NCBI RefSeq assembly: GCF_022524485.1
Contig: NZ_JAKXMK010000050.1
Coordinates: 1 to 59,088, forward strand
Direction of reading: 5' to 3'
DNA: 59,088 nucleotides
From: Pseudonocardia alaniniphila
Lineage (GTDB): Bacteria; Actinomycetota; Actinomycetes; Mycobacteriales; Pseudonocardiaceae
Made by a program: the position numbers and the translations under genes. Below the pieces are notes generated by a model. The model made no database searches. It was not told the DNA's origin and saw only the letters and a program-made list of their open reading frames with translations. Shown piece after piece: positions 9,080-17,124 of this stretch (the stretch's first letter is position 1; each line of letters begins with the position of its first letter).

Positions 9080-9805
9080 TCACTCGTCCCACAAGAGCGC
9101 GCTCACCCGGCGGATGACATCGCGTTGCGCCGGGTTGTAGAACTCCGCCATGACGGCCGCGGCCGTCTCGACGACCCGTCGCTCCTCGCCGCGGGCGCCA
9201 GTGGCCCGCGTCATCACCAGCGGGTGTTCGGCCCGGATCCGGCGGATGTACGGGAGCATCCGTGCGGCCAGGTCCTGCCGCGCCGCGGGGTCTGCGTCGG
9301 CGGGCAGGGCGTCGAACTCGGCGTCGGTCGGGTCGGTCGGCACGCTGCGCAGCAGGTCGGTGTAGGCCGCCAGACGATGCGCCCCCATCACCCGGGTCAT
9401 GACGGCGACGAGCGCGCGGTCGGCATCCGACAGCGCCACCCCGTCCGCTGCCAACCCGACCTCGGACGGCAGGTCGACGGGCGTGTGGTTGCTCAGGATC
9501 AGGCCGAGCTCCAGCCGCACCCTGTGCAACCGGTCGATGGTGGCGGCCAACTCGGCGTCGATGGCGCGCAATGCCTCCGCCGGCGGGTGCTCGTCCTCGT
9601 CCATGGCGGCGATCTGGGCCAGAGAGAAACCGAGGCCGACCAGGCGCGTGATCCGCAGCAGGCGCACGAGGTCCCGGACGCCGTACTGCTTGTATCCGTT
9701 GGCGCGCCGCTCCGGCTCGGGGAGCAGGCCGAGATCGTGGTAGTGCCGCACCGCCCGCAAGGTGGTCCCGGCCAGCTCGGCGAGCTCACGGGTGCTCCAG
9801 GACAT
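9080..9805 (-). CDS. MerR-family transcriptional regulator
   Basis: About 241 residues. The N-terminal MerR winged helix-turn-helix is clear: STRELAELAGTTLRAVRHYH, then DLGLLPEPERRANGYKQYG, and a helical dimerisation region including LVGLGFSLAQIAAM. The C-terminal 140 residues are helical and match no effector domain I can name. ATG 9805 is preferred over the upstream in-frame start because GGATGGAG lies 5-6 bases before it. Its 3' end is 53 bases from the end of the SDR gene, so the two are convergent and not an operon. Confidence 0.85.
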   Translation of the reverse strand: MSWSTRELAELAGTTLRAVRHYHDLGLLPEPERRANGYKQYGVRDLVRLLRITRLVGLGFSLAQIAAMDEDEHPPAEALRAIDAELAATIDRLHRVRLELGLILSNHTPVDLPSEVGLAADGVALSDADRALVAVMTRVMGAHRLAAYTDLLRSVPTDPTDAEFDALPADADPAARQDLAARMLPYIRRIRAEHPLVMTRATGARGEERRVVETAAAVMAEFYNPAQRDVIRRVSALLWDE

Positions 9806-10053
9806 GGCTCCATCCCACATCGTGCCGCAACGGCATGGTCAAGCCCGCGTGCCGGGCGACCGTTCGGCACGCAGGCCGCGTGACATCAGGTCGCCGAGCT
9901 CCGATCGGGCACCACGCGGTGTCCGGGGTGGGTGAGCGCAGCCCGCCGGCCGTTGTCGATCGGACGCCGCGGACCCGGACGACAGGGCGACCAACAGGAG
10001 CACCGGAAGGGCGCCGGATCGAGGTCGATCGCGCCCTGCCGGCTGACGCCCGG

Positions 10054-10225
10054 CTGTCCTCGCACGGCCGCGTCGATCAGGTGGTTCATCTCCTGGTAGC
10101 GCCCGTCCGTCACGGACCTCGCGGAAGGAGTACCCGGCGTACTCGACCGTGGCACCGGTGAGGGCTGCACCGAAGCACTCCTCGATGGAGTGCTGGGAGA
10201 GCTCGCACAGGTCGGTGTTGGACAT
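10054..10225 (-). pseudogene. Broken SnoaL-like (ester cyclase) gene
   Basis: ATG 10225 has a good ribosome binding site (AGAGAGG) and starts MSNTDLCELSQHSIEE, close to the start of the intact SnoaL gene at 11624 (MSGTDLRNFYERYIEA). It then jumps to the C-terminal part of the fold, FGAALTGATVEYAGYSFREV, so about 60 central residues are missing. The frame breaks after VRDGR. On the plus strand CGTC is duplicated in tandem at 10104-10111; removing one copy restores VRDGRYQEMNHLIDAA. An internal deletion plus a 4-base duplication therefore explain the damage. No function is expected. Confidence 0.6.
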
Positions 10226-10407
10226 GATCGCCTCTCTGGCGGATGACGTTCGGCGTCTCGTGCACGCCACCTCGACAGGCTCGCGTCGTCGGCGGTGCGT
10301 TCGCGTCGGTAGAAGTCCCGTATGTCCTGGACGTCCTCCGCCGTGCGTGTGTCCCGGATCACCGACCGCGGACCGGGCCGCCGACTGGACTGTGCCGTGA
10401 CGTCCAC

Positions 10408-11118
10408 GTGTCTGATGCAGGGGTGTCCATCTCCGACCCCGCCTCCGACCCGGGCAGGCCGTGGTCCGCGGCGGAGGCTCCGCCGTTGCCGCACCAGCTC
10501 TTCCTGCTCAGCTACGACCCGGCCAGAGCCAGGCTGGACGACGACAGTGCCGCGGTCCGCGGGTCGCTGCTGCGGGCCGCCGCGATCGCGGAGCTGCGCA
10601 TCGCCGGGCTGCTGCGCGACCGGGACGGTCGGGCCGAGCGGACGAGCGCGACGGTCACCACGCCTCTGCACCCGTTCCTCGCCGAGGTGCTCGACGACGT
10701 TCCCCAGGACCGTCCGCGCCGCTGGTTCGGGGTGCTGGAGCGGCGGTGGTACCAGGCCGAGGGGACCGTCCGCGATCAGCTCGCCGCCGCGGGTGTCGTC
10801 AGAGTCGAGCGTCGCCGGATCCTGGGGCTGATCCCGACACGTCGGATCGAGGTCCCCGATCCTGGGCCGGTAAGGGCGCTCCGGGCGAGTGTCCGGGAGG
10901 TGGTCCGAGCCGGCGCGGATCCCGCGGCGGTCCCGCTCCAGGAGGCCCTGCTGGCCGTGCTCGCAATCGACGGCGACGTGAGCACCATGTTCGGGTGGCG
11001 TGAGCTGCGGGCGCACAAGCCTGCGGTACGTGCACTGGCTCAGCGGATCGACCGGGAGCTGACAGGTCTACGCCCGGCGCTGTTCGCATCGATCGCGGCG
11101 CGCCGAGCCTCCGGGTGA
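10408..11118 (+). CDS. GOLPH3/VPS74 (GPP34) family protein
   Basis: About 236 residues. The pattern LPHQLFLLSYDPARARLDDD, then RGSLLRAAAIAELRIAGLLRDRDGR, and later VRVERRRILGLIPTRRIEVPD, matches bacterial members of the GPP34 domain family. Eukaryotic members bind phosphatidylinositol-4-phosphate at the Golgi; actinobacterial members have no established role. No signal peptide or membrane segment is visible. The start is uncertain: GTG 10408, GTG 10423 and an upstream ATG at 10243 are all in frame and none has a convincing ribosome binding site. The gene lies between the SnoaL relic and the intact SnoaL gene. Confidence 0.75.
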   Translation: MSDAGVSISDPASDPGRPWSAAEAPPLPHQLFLLSYDPARARLDDDSAAVRGSLLRAAAIAELRIAGLLRDRDGRAERTSATVTTPLHPFLAEVLDDVPQDRPRRWFGVLERRWYQAEGTVRDQLAAAGVVRVERRRILGLIPTRRIEVPDPGPVRALRASVREVVRAGADPAAVPLQEALLAVLAIDGDVSTMFGWRELRAHKPAVRALAQRIDRELTGLRPALFASIAARRASG

Positions 11119-11231
11119 GCGCCGGATCGGCACACCGCGGGCCGCTCGGGTCGATGACCGTCACGCAGACTTCCTGGAACACGCGCGCCAGTTCGTCGTA
11201 TCAGCTGTCGAGCGCGCGCCGGACCCGGCGG

Positions 11232-11624
11232 TCAGCCGGTCAGCTGCCGCTGCAGAGCCTCCGCGTCGTGCATGGCCGACATGTGCCGGAACCGCCCGTC
11301 ACGGACCGTGTAGATGGCGAACTCGACGATCTTGATCGAGGCGCCGCTGGGGGCCGCCCCGAGCCACTCCTTCACCGGGGTGCCGGTGTTGATCAGACGC
11401 GCGGCCAGGCGATCGCCGTCGATGGCCAGCTCCTGGGTCTCCCAGTGGAAGTCGGGGACCGCGTCGGTGATCCCGCGCAGCTGCGCGACGAGGTCATCCC
11501 GCGTTCCCGGCTCGCTCTGCAGGGTGATCGTGTCGTGGACGAACTCGTCCATGCGGTCGAACTCGTGGGCGTTGAGCGCCTCGATGTAGCGCTCGTAGAA
11601 GTTGCGCAGGTCGGTGCCGGACAT
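11232..11624 (-). CDS. SnoaL-like NTF2-fold protein (ester cyclase type)
   Basis: 130 residues, typical for single-domain SnoaL-like proteins with an NTF2-like cone fold. Visible landmarks are FYERYIEALNAHEFDRMDEF at the N-terminus, VPDFHWETQELAIDGDRLAA in the middle, and VEFAIYTVRDGRFRHMSAMHD at the end. Family members include polyketide cyclases and many small-molecule enzymes of unknown substrate. ATG 11624 follows a purine-rich AGAGAGAGG. It is divergent from the monooxygenase-like gene at 11874 across a 249-base spacer, so the two may share regulation. Confidence 0.82.
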   Translation of the reverse strand: MSGTDLRNFYERYIEALNAHEFDRMDEFVHDTITLQSEPGTRDDLVAQLRGITDAVPDFHWETQELAIDGDRLAARLINTGTPVKEWLGAAPSGASIKIVEFAIYTVRDGRFRHMSAMHDAEALQRQLTG

Positions 11625-11873
11625 GGGGACCTCTCTCTCTGCGCCCCGGATCGGGGCTGAACGCCGGTGTGCCGTGCGGGGGAGATCGATGGGGTCCCGA
11701 ACTCCCTCGTCGGCCCCGACCCATCGGACACCGTGCCGTCGGGGCACACGCAAGTCCGGCGCGCGCCCGGCAGCCATGGCGGTGTGGTCCCGCTCTCATG
11801 GGCTGGAGTGTGCCGCGACGGCCGGGTGTTCGGTCGCGCTCGACATGTTGTTCGCATCCAGGGAAAGGTGACC

Positions 11874-12188
11874 ATGCGGAAGCCGTTTGCCATGCACGTC
11901 ACTCTCTTCATCCGCCCGGAGTGCCGCGAGGAGTACCGCGAGGCTCTCGACAAGGTCATCGATCAGGCGCGGGCCCGGCCGGAGTGCCGATACCTCTACG
12001 TCTACGAGACCGTCGACGATCCCGACACCATCCAGCTCGTCGAGAGCTGGTCCGACTGGGACACCTTCCAGAACGAGATCCTCGGGCTCGACTTCTACCG
12101 GGAGTACGCCGCGGCCAGCGAATCGATGTACGCCGCGCCGCGGAAGGTGGTGCTCCTGACTCCTCTGCACGGAAGCGAGTGGCGCTGA
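11874..12188 (+). CDS. Putative quinol monooxygenase (ABM-domain protein)
   Basis: 104 residues with the antibiotic-biosynthesis-monooxygenase dimeric ferredoxin-like fold: HVTLFIRPECREEYREALDK, then CRYLYVYETVDDPDTIQLVE, WSDWDTFQNE and a C-terminal strand. YgiN-type relatives oxidise quinols or polycyclic substrates without a cofactor, but the substrate cannot be read here. ATG 11874 follows GGGAAAGGTG. It is divergent from the SnoaL gene and followed 131 bases later by the lipoprotein hydrolase. A SnoaL protein beside an ABM protein hints at aromatic or polyketide-like small-molecule handling, which is inference. Confidence 0.75.
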   Translation: MRKPFAMHVTLFIRPECREEYREALDKVIDQARARPECRYLYVYETVDDPDTIQLVESWSDWDTFQNEILGLDFYREYAAASESMYAAPRKVVLLTPLHGSEWR

Positions 12189-12319
12189 GCCGGCGACCAA
12201 TGAGGATCAGGAACGGCGAAGATCGTCCCCGGCTGGATGCGCGAGCTGTCCGGGCCGGGGTCGTCGCGGCGATCGAACGCACGCTGATGCTCCGCAACAC
12301 CGTGAGAGGAGCACGCATC

Positions 12320-13942
12320 ATGTTGCCCTTTAGACGGCGGGTGTCCCGGAGCGGCGTGGCCGTCGCCGCCGCTGCGCTGGTCCTGGCCGGGTGCGCCGGT
12401 GGGGCCGCCGGGTCCGGTGCCGCATCGGCGAGGATGTCGGACGCCAGTTCGTCCACCTCGGCCCCCGATCCGATCGCGTGGAACGAGTGCGGACCGAACC
12501 TCGACTGCGCCACCGTCGAGGTGCCGCTGGAATACACCGAGCCCGACGGCGCGCAGATCCCACTCGCGGTCATGCGGCACCGGGCCACCGACCCGACGCA
12601 GCGCATCGGCAGCCTGTTCTTCAACCCGGGCGGGCCGGGGGTCGCCGCCACGGACACGCTGCGGAACATGCCCGCCACCGCAGGCGCCCCGGGCACGTTC
12701 TCGCCCGACCTGCTCGCCCGGTTCGACGTCATCGCGATGGACCCCCGCGGCGTCGGGCAGTCCGGTGCCGTCCGCTGCCTCACCGATGAGCAGCGCGCCG
12801 AGGCTGCGGGCACCGGGTCCGACCCGGCCGTTCCCGGGGGAAAGCCGCTGCCCGAGTTGCTGGCCGACGCCACCGCGTTCACCGACGGTTGCGCGGCGCA
12901 CCAGAGCATCGAGTTCCTGGCAAGCCTGTCCACCGACAACGTCGCCCACGACATGGACCGGATCCGGGCCGCGCTCGGCGAGAACCAGATCACCTACTAC
13001 GGCATCTCCTACGGCACCGTGGTCGGCCCCATGTACGCCACGCTCTTCCCGGACCGCGTCCGGCAGATGGTGCTCGACGCGCCTGTCGACACCGGACTCT
13101 GGTTCGGCGATTCCCTCGAGTTCCTCAACGAGGTCGCCGTGGCCAGTGAGCGGACGCTCAACGCGTGGTTCGAGACCTGCCGCACCGAGGGTGCCGCAGT
13201 ATGCCCGTTCGGCGGCGGTGACCCGGAAGCGGCGTTCGACGCGCTGATCGTCGCGCTGGAGGCGCAGCCGCTGCAGGTCGCGCCGGTCGAGGGCGTCACA
13301 CCGGGCGGCATGCTCGATGGCGCCATGGTGCTCGAGGCCGCCCGGGGCCTCGCAGGCGACCGGGTCACCTGGCCGGCGCTGACCTCCGCCCTGCTGGGCG
13401 CACAGAACGGTGACGGCACGCTGCTGCATTTCCTGTGGACCAGCATCACGGTCTCGCCTTTCGGGGTCCCGACCGCCATGCACGAGGTCCACACCGCGGT
13501 GCGCTGCGCCGACTGGCAGACGCTAACCGACGTCGCCGCGCACACGGCTGCTGCCACCGAGGTCGTCGCGGCGGTCGAGCGGATCGGCACCCGGGCCGCC
13601 TACAGCGCGCTCAACTGTGCCCTGTGGCCCGCGCCGAACGAGGACCGCGTCACCGGGCCGCTCACGGCCGCCGGCGCCCCACCGGCACTGGTGATCGGCG
13701 GTCGGCTGGACCCTGTCACCCCACACCACTGGGCCGAGTCCATGGTCGAGACCCTGGACTCCGCCGTCCTGCTCACGCGAGAGGGCGTCGGTCACGGGTC
13801 CTACGGCACCGTCCCGTGTGTCGACGCCGCGGTGGACGCCACCCTGATCGACGGCGTCCTGCCCGCCGACGGCACCGTCTGCAACCTTGAACAGCCAGGC
13901 ACTACCGCCCCTGTCGCCTTCGCGCCCGGAGGGGGGAACTGA
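12320..13942 (+). CDS. Secreted lipoprotein alpha/beta hydrolase, TAP-like (paralogue of 2230-3798)
   Basis: 540 residues. The signal peptide ends in a lipobox LAGC (Cys25). The fold has FFNPGGPGVAATD, MDPRGVGQSG, the nucleophile GISYGT, and a C-terminal TAP-like domain with GGRLDPVTP (probable Asp) and GVGHGSY (probable His). It should be a cell-surface esterase or aminopeptidase. ATG 12320 follows GAGAGGAG at about 9 bases; an in-frame ATG at 12200 lacks such a site. Domain order, lipobox and size are the same as the gene at 2230-3798, but identity looks low outside the motifs, so any duplication is old. Confidence 0.87.
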   Translation: MLPFRRRVSRSGVAVAAAALVLAGCAGGAAGSGAASARMSDASSSTSAPDPIAWNECGPNLDCATVEVPLEYTEPDGAQIPLAVMRHRATDPTQRIGSLFFNPGGPGVAATDTLRNMPATAGAPGTFSPDLLARFDVIAMDPRGVGQSGAVRCLTDEQRAEAAGTGSDPAVPGGKPLPELLADATAFTDGCAAHQSIEFLASLSTDNVAHDMDRIRAALGENQITYYGISYGTVVGPMYATLFPDRVRQMVLDAPVDTGLWFGDSLEFLNEVAVASERTLNAWFETCRTEGAAVCPFGGGDPEAAFDALIVALEAQPLQVAPVEGVTPGGMLDGAMVLEAARGLAGDRVTWPALTSALLGAQNGDGTLLHFLWTSITVSPFGVPTAMHEVHTAVRCADWQTLTDVAAHTAAATEVVAAVERIGTRAAYSALNCALWPAPNEDRVTGPLTAAGAPPALVIGGRLDPVTPHHWAESMVETLDSAVLLTREGVGHGSYGTVPCVDAAVDATLIDGVLPADGTVCNLEQPGTTAPVAFAPGGGN

Positions 13943-14259
13943 GAGCCTCGTGCCTCAACTGCCGCTCGGACGGCTGACGGACGCCAGGTATTCGATCCCT
14001 GCGAGATTCGTCCGAGCCTGTGTGAGCTCACGCGACACCGGTCGTCCGGCGGTGGATGGGCGGAGCACGGATGACAACGGTCAGGCGGTATGGCGCCGCA
14101 GGGGGCCGATCCGAAGCGTTCACGTCGCCCGCCTGCGCGAGGGTCACGGCTCCTCGACCAGAGACTCCTCGCCGGCAGGGATCTCGTGCCGCGGGCACGA
14201 TACGGGCACGAATGGCCGCAACCGCCCGACCACGGCCGGGCACTACCGGAGATGACAAG
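13943..14259. other. Intergenic region without a supported gene
   Basis: About 317 bases between the hydrolase stop codon and the tRNA terminator hairpin. Open frames crossing it lack ribosome binding sites and domain signatures. I see no attachment-site duplication of the neighbouring tRNA here. Confidence 0.45.
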
Positions 14260-14296
14260 ATCGGCCCCCTACCTGTTCAGCAGGTAGGGGGCCGAT
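14260..14296 (-). terminator. Perfect 16-bp hairpin downstream of tRNA-Arg
   Basis: ATCGGCCCCCTACCTG at 14260-14275 is exactly complementary to 14281-14296, with a five-base loop (TTCAG). It begins about 20 bases beyond the 3' end of the minus-strand tRNA-Arg, where its terminator should be. There is no long T tract, as is common in high-GC actinobacteria. It could also terminate rightward read-through from the hydrolase gene. Confidence 0.75.
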
Positions 14297-14315
14297 TCTC
14301 GCTGCTAGCGCCGGG

Positions 14316-14388
14316 TGCCCCCGGCAGGATTCGAACCTGCGACACACGGTTTAGGAAACCGATGCTCTATCCCCTGAGCTACGAGGGC
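14316..14388 (-). tRNA. tRNA-Arg (anticodon CCT)
   Basis: 73 nucleotides fold as a cloverleaf: acceptor GCCCTCG pairs with CGGGGGC (one G-T pair), D stem GCTC/GAGC, anticodon loop TTCCTAA giving anticodon CCT (reads AGG), and T stem GCAGG/CCTGC with loop TTCGAAT. The outermost anticodon-stem pair is a T-T mismatch. CCA is not encoded. A 16-bp terminator hairpin follows. Confidence 0.93.
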
Positions 14389-14610
14389 GTAGCCATGAGC
14401 ATCGTAGCGGCGCCAGGTGCAGGTGCCCCGGTCCAGGGGGCGTTGGGGTGGTGAACACGACCGCATCGAGCGCGGCGTGCAGGCGCGGGATGTCTCGTGC
14501 CCGGCGTGCTCATCAGGGCTGATGATCCCGTGAGTGCCGGGTAACAGGCGGCGATCAGAGCGGCGACAAGGAGGCAGGCACAGACCGCGACTCCCAGGGA
14601 CACCCTCGCC

Positions 14611-15435
14611 ATGACCGCACCGTGGACGCCGCAGCATCAACAGATCGATCCACAGGCCGAGGGTTCGGCTGTCCCGGCGCAGGGTGGCAGGCCGCCTCTG
14701 CTGCGTCGTGGGGCCTGGCCTGTCGTCGTCGCGATCCTCACGGGCCTGGTGGTCGTCGGCAGCGTCGTCGTCGTGGCCGTCAATGTCGACGGCGCTGCCC
14801 GGCGCCCAGCCGATGCCGTCGCCGCGGAGAGCGTCGTCCCGGCCGCGGGTCGTGCCCCCACCGCCGCTGACGTTCCGGTCACGGTCCCGGACCTGTCGGG
14901 CAAGACCGGGAACGCGGCCTCGGAGGCTCTGGGATCCGCCGGGGTGCTGAACGTGACCTTCGCCCGGAACGACGCCCTCATGACGCAGCCGGTGATCGGT
15001 CAGAGCCCGGCGGCGGGTACGCGGCAACGGGCAGGTGACCCCGTCCACGTCACGCTGCAGCCCGCGGCTCCGGCCGCGCCGCCCTCGGAGTCGCACCGGA
15101 AGCTCAGCTCACGGGATTGGCTGGTCATCGCGAAGAACCCCGACGCGCACGTCGGCGAGCGGGTGATCGTCCACGGGCGGGTCACGCAGTTCGACGCGGC
15201 GACCGGAACCACGGCCTTCCGCGCGTCGGTGGACGGGGTGCGGCAGAAGCAGGCCTACGACTACGACACGAACACGCTGCTGGGCGGAGACGCTGCCGAT
15301 CTGGAGGACATCGTGGTCGACGACGAGTTCACCGCGGAGGTCACGGTGATGGGGTCGCTGACGTACAAGACGCAGATCGGCGGGAGCACGACCGTTCCGG
15401 TGCTGCTGGTGCAGACCATCTCCAGGACGTCCTGA
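14611..15435 (+). CDS. Membrane-anchored PASTA-domain protein
   Basis: 274 residues. A short cytoplasmic lead, one membrane segment (about residues 35-57, rich in V/L/I), a linker, then one PASTA domain from about residue 88 (VTVPDLSGKTGNAASEALGS to HVTLQP). The C-terminal domain begins near SSRDWLVIAKNPDAHVGERV and continues as a beta-rich module (FDAATGTTAF, then IVVDDEFTAEVTVMG); similar domains of unknown function occur in secreted actinobacterial proteins. PASTA domains usually bind peptidoglycan or muropeptides, so an extracytoplasmic envelope role is likely. No kinase domain is present. The start is ATG 14611, with AGGGA about 14 bases upstream. Confidence 0.8.
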   Translation: MTAPWTPQHQQIDPQAEGSAVPAQGGRPPLLRRGAWPVVVAILTGLVVVGSVVVVAVNVDGAARRPADAVAAESVVPAAGRAPTAADVPVTVPDLSGKTGNAASEALGSAGVLNVTFARNDALMTQPVIGQSPAAGTRQRAGDPVHVTLQPAAPAAPPSESHRKLSSRDWLVIAKNPDAHVGERVIVHGRVTQFDAATGTTAFRASVDGVRQKQAYDYDTNTLLGGDAADLEDIVVDDEFTAEVTVMGSLTYKTQIGGSTTVPVLLVQTISRTS

Positions 15436-15536
15436 CGGCCGCACCGCTCCTCGAACAGGCGTTCCGTGATTCGCACAATGGGATGATCCCTGTGGGGCCT
15501 GCTCGAAGCAGGCATGAAGAGGAGGCCGAAGCGCTC

Positions 15537-16259
15537 GTGGACGTCAAGACGCTCGTCGAGGTCGCGCCGCGCGACCGGTTCACCCGGGTCTGCGCGCTCA
15601 CCGGCGCCGGGATCAGCGTGGCGGCCGGCTTGTCCACGTTTCGCGGGCCGGACGGCCTGTGGCGGCTCTCGCCGGAGATGGAGCGGGCGATGCACGCTCA
15701 GCTCCTGCCCTCGAACGTCGACGCCCTGTGGTCGGTCTGGGGCAGCATGTTCCACGTCGCCGCCCGCTCCGGGCCTACGGCGGCCCACCGGGCGCTGGCC
15801 GACGCGGGGGCCTCGGTGATCACGCAGAACGTCGACGAGCTGCACCAGCGGGCGGGGTCGCATGACGTCGTGGAGATCCATGGCTCGGCGGGGCGGGCCC
15901 GCTGTCTCGACGAGGACTTCTGCGGCTGGATCGGCCCGCGGGAGGAGGCCGAGCGCACGGATCCGCCGCAGTGCCCGCAGTGCGGGGAGCCGGCGCGTCC
16001 GGCGGTGGTCCTGTTCGGCGAGATGCTCGACCCGGAGGCCCTCACCACGGCACGCAAGCTCGCGTCGGAGTGCGACCTCTTCCTCGCGGTGGGCACCTCG
16101 GGCCGGGTGGCCCCGGCCTCCTGGCTCGCGCCCACCGCCCGCGAGGCCGGCGCCTACTGCGTGAACGTCGACCTGTACCCCGACGGCCCCCTCGACCCCG
16201 CCTTCCACGCTCGTGTGGTCGGCGACGCGCAGGAGGTACTCACGGAGTGGGCGCGCTGA
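15537..16259 (+). CDS. NAD-dependent protein deacylase (sirtuin)
   Basis: 240 residues, normal for bacterial sirtuins, which remove acyl groups from lysines using NAD+. Visible motifs: ALTGAGISVAAGLSTFRGPDG (NAD binding), TQNVDELH with the catalytic His in VEIHGSAG, four zinc-type cysteines (RARC, DFC, CPQC), VVLFGEMLD and LAVGTSGRV. GTG 15537 is chosen because GAGGAGG lies about 12 bases upstream and the protein then starts close to the fold; an ATG at 15483 is also in frame. Its last 20 bases overlap the 3' end of the convergent tetR gene. Confidence 0.88.
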   Translation: MDVKTLVEVAPRDRFTRVCALTGAGISVAAGLSTFRGPDGLWRLSPEMERAMHAQLLPSNVDALWSVWGSMFHVAARSGPTAAHRALADAGASVITQNVDELHQRAGSHDVVEIHGSAGRARCLDEDFCGWIGPREEAERTDPPQCPQCGEPARPAVVLFGEMLDPEALTTARKLASECDLFLAVGTSGRVAPASWLAPTAREAGAYCVNVDLYPDGPLDPAFHARVVGDAQEVLTEWAR

Positions 16260-17016
16260 CCGTCGACGACGGGTCGTGCGCGGCGAGGTAGCCGGCGACT
16301 CCGTCGAGGAAGAGCACGAGTCCGAAGTCGAACTCCGCGTCGACATCCTGGTCGTCGAGCAGCGAGTCGATGTCGAACACCCCGGCCGCCACCACCCTGC
16401 TGAGCGCAGGCATCCGGCGGGGGTCCACAACGCGGGCCAGCACGGCGGCGTACTGGCGGCTGAACGCGTCCGGGTTCTCCGCGTAGCCCGCCGCGAGCTC
16501 GGAGCCGAGCCGGATCTGACCGTGCACGTAGGTCAGAAGGCTCATCACGATGCCCACCTTCTCGCCCTCGTCGATCGAGGTTCCGGAGAGTGCGGCAAGC
16601 GCGGATTCGAACCACGCGAGGTTCTTCGGGCCGACCGGCGGTCCGGTGATCGGTAGCCGGGCGAACCACGGGTGACGCTTGGCCACGGCCACGATGCTGT
16701 GCGACCAGAGCGTCAGACCCGATCGCCAGTCACCGCCGGCGGGCAGGTCCGGAGGGTCCCCCAGCGCGACGTCCGCCATGAGCACGAGCAGCTCGTCCTT
16801 GCTGCGCACGTGGCGGTAGAGCGCCATCGTCGAGTTCCCGAGCTCGGCCGCCACCCGGGACATCGAGACGGCTGCCAGGCCCTCCGCGTCCGCCACCGCC
16901 ACCGCGGCGCGCGTGATGTCGGCAGCCGTGAGGGTGGGCTTCGGCCCTTTGCGGGGGGCTTCACGCAGTCCCCACAGCAGGGCGACCTCCTCCGGCAGGT
17001 CCATGTCGTCCGCCAT
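16240..17016 (-). CDS. TetR-family repressor, probably of the divergent ABC exporter
   Basis: About 258 residues. The N-terminal TetR helix-turn-helix reads LTAADITRAAVAVADAEGLA, then SMSRVAAELGNSTMALYRHV; the ligand domain (ALAALSGTSIDEGEKVGIVM and the helices after it) is of the TetR_C type. It is divergent from a DrrA/DrrB-type exporter, a classic arrangement in which the drug releases the repressor. Two GCGTA-N5-TACGC palindromes lie in the 108-base spacer. Its ATG at 17016 is preceded by GAGAGGGC. The 3' end overlaps the sirtuin gene by 20 bases. Confidence 0.88.
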   Translation of the reverse strand: MADDMDLPEEVALLWGLREAPRKGPKPTLTAADITRAAVAVADAEGLAAVSMSRVAAELGNSTMALYRHVRSKDELLVLMADVALGDPPDLPAGGDWRSGLTLWSHSIVAVAKRHPWFARLPITGPPVGPKNLAWFESALAALSGTSIDEGEKVGIVMSLLTYVHGQIRLGSELAAGYAENPDAFSRQYAAVLARVVDPRRMPALSRVVAAGVFDIDSLLDDQDVDAEFDFGLVLFLDGVAGYLAAHDPSSTVSAPTP

Positions 17017-17075
17017 GTCGCCCTCTCGTTCGCCGGCCGGATGTCAAGTCTAGGAAGGGGCTTCCGCTCGTTACT

Positions 17076-17111
17076 GCGTAGGCTATACGCTTTCTTGCGT
17101 ATCTCATACGC
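17076..17111. promoter_or_regulatory. Paired operators GCGTA-N5-TACGC, probably for the TetR regulator
   Basis: Two inverted repeats share the same half-sites and spacer: 17076-17090 (GCGTAGGCTATACGC) and 17097-17111 (GCGTATCTCATACGC). Their centres are 21 bp apart, two helical turns. The right site extends to TGCGTAT/ATACGCA arms and ends just before the exporter's ribosome binding site. TATACG at 17084-17089 could be a -10 box within the left site. Repressor binding would block exporter transcription. Confidence 0.75.
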
Positions 17112-17124
17112 AGAAGGAGGCGGG

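Noticed and set aside
9886..11016. 376-codon minus-strand frame opposite the GPP34 gene that includes the shifted end of the SnoaL relic
   Set aside because: Only the short piece DGRYQEMNHLIDAA resembles a protein, and that belongs to the broken SnoaL gene; the rest is antisense of GPP34.
11874..13942. Continuous plus-strand frame from 11669 joining the monooxygenase region to the lipoprotein hydrolase
   Set aside because: The upstream part is off-frame translation of the ABM gene; the hydrolase has its own ribosome binding site and signal peptide at 12320.
14260..14388. Possible integrated element at tRNA-Arg
   Set aside because: No integrase, no duplicated tRNA end and no shift in gene style nearby; the inverted repeat is explained as a terminator.
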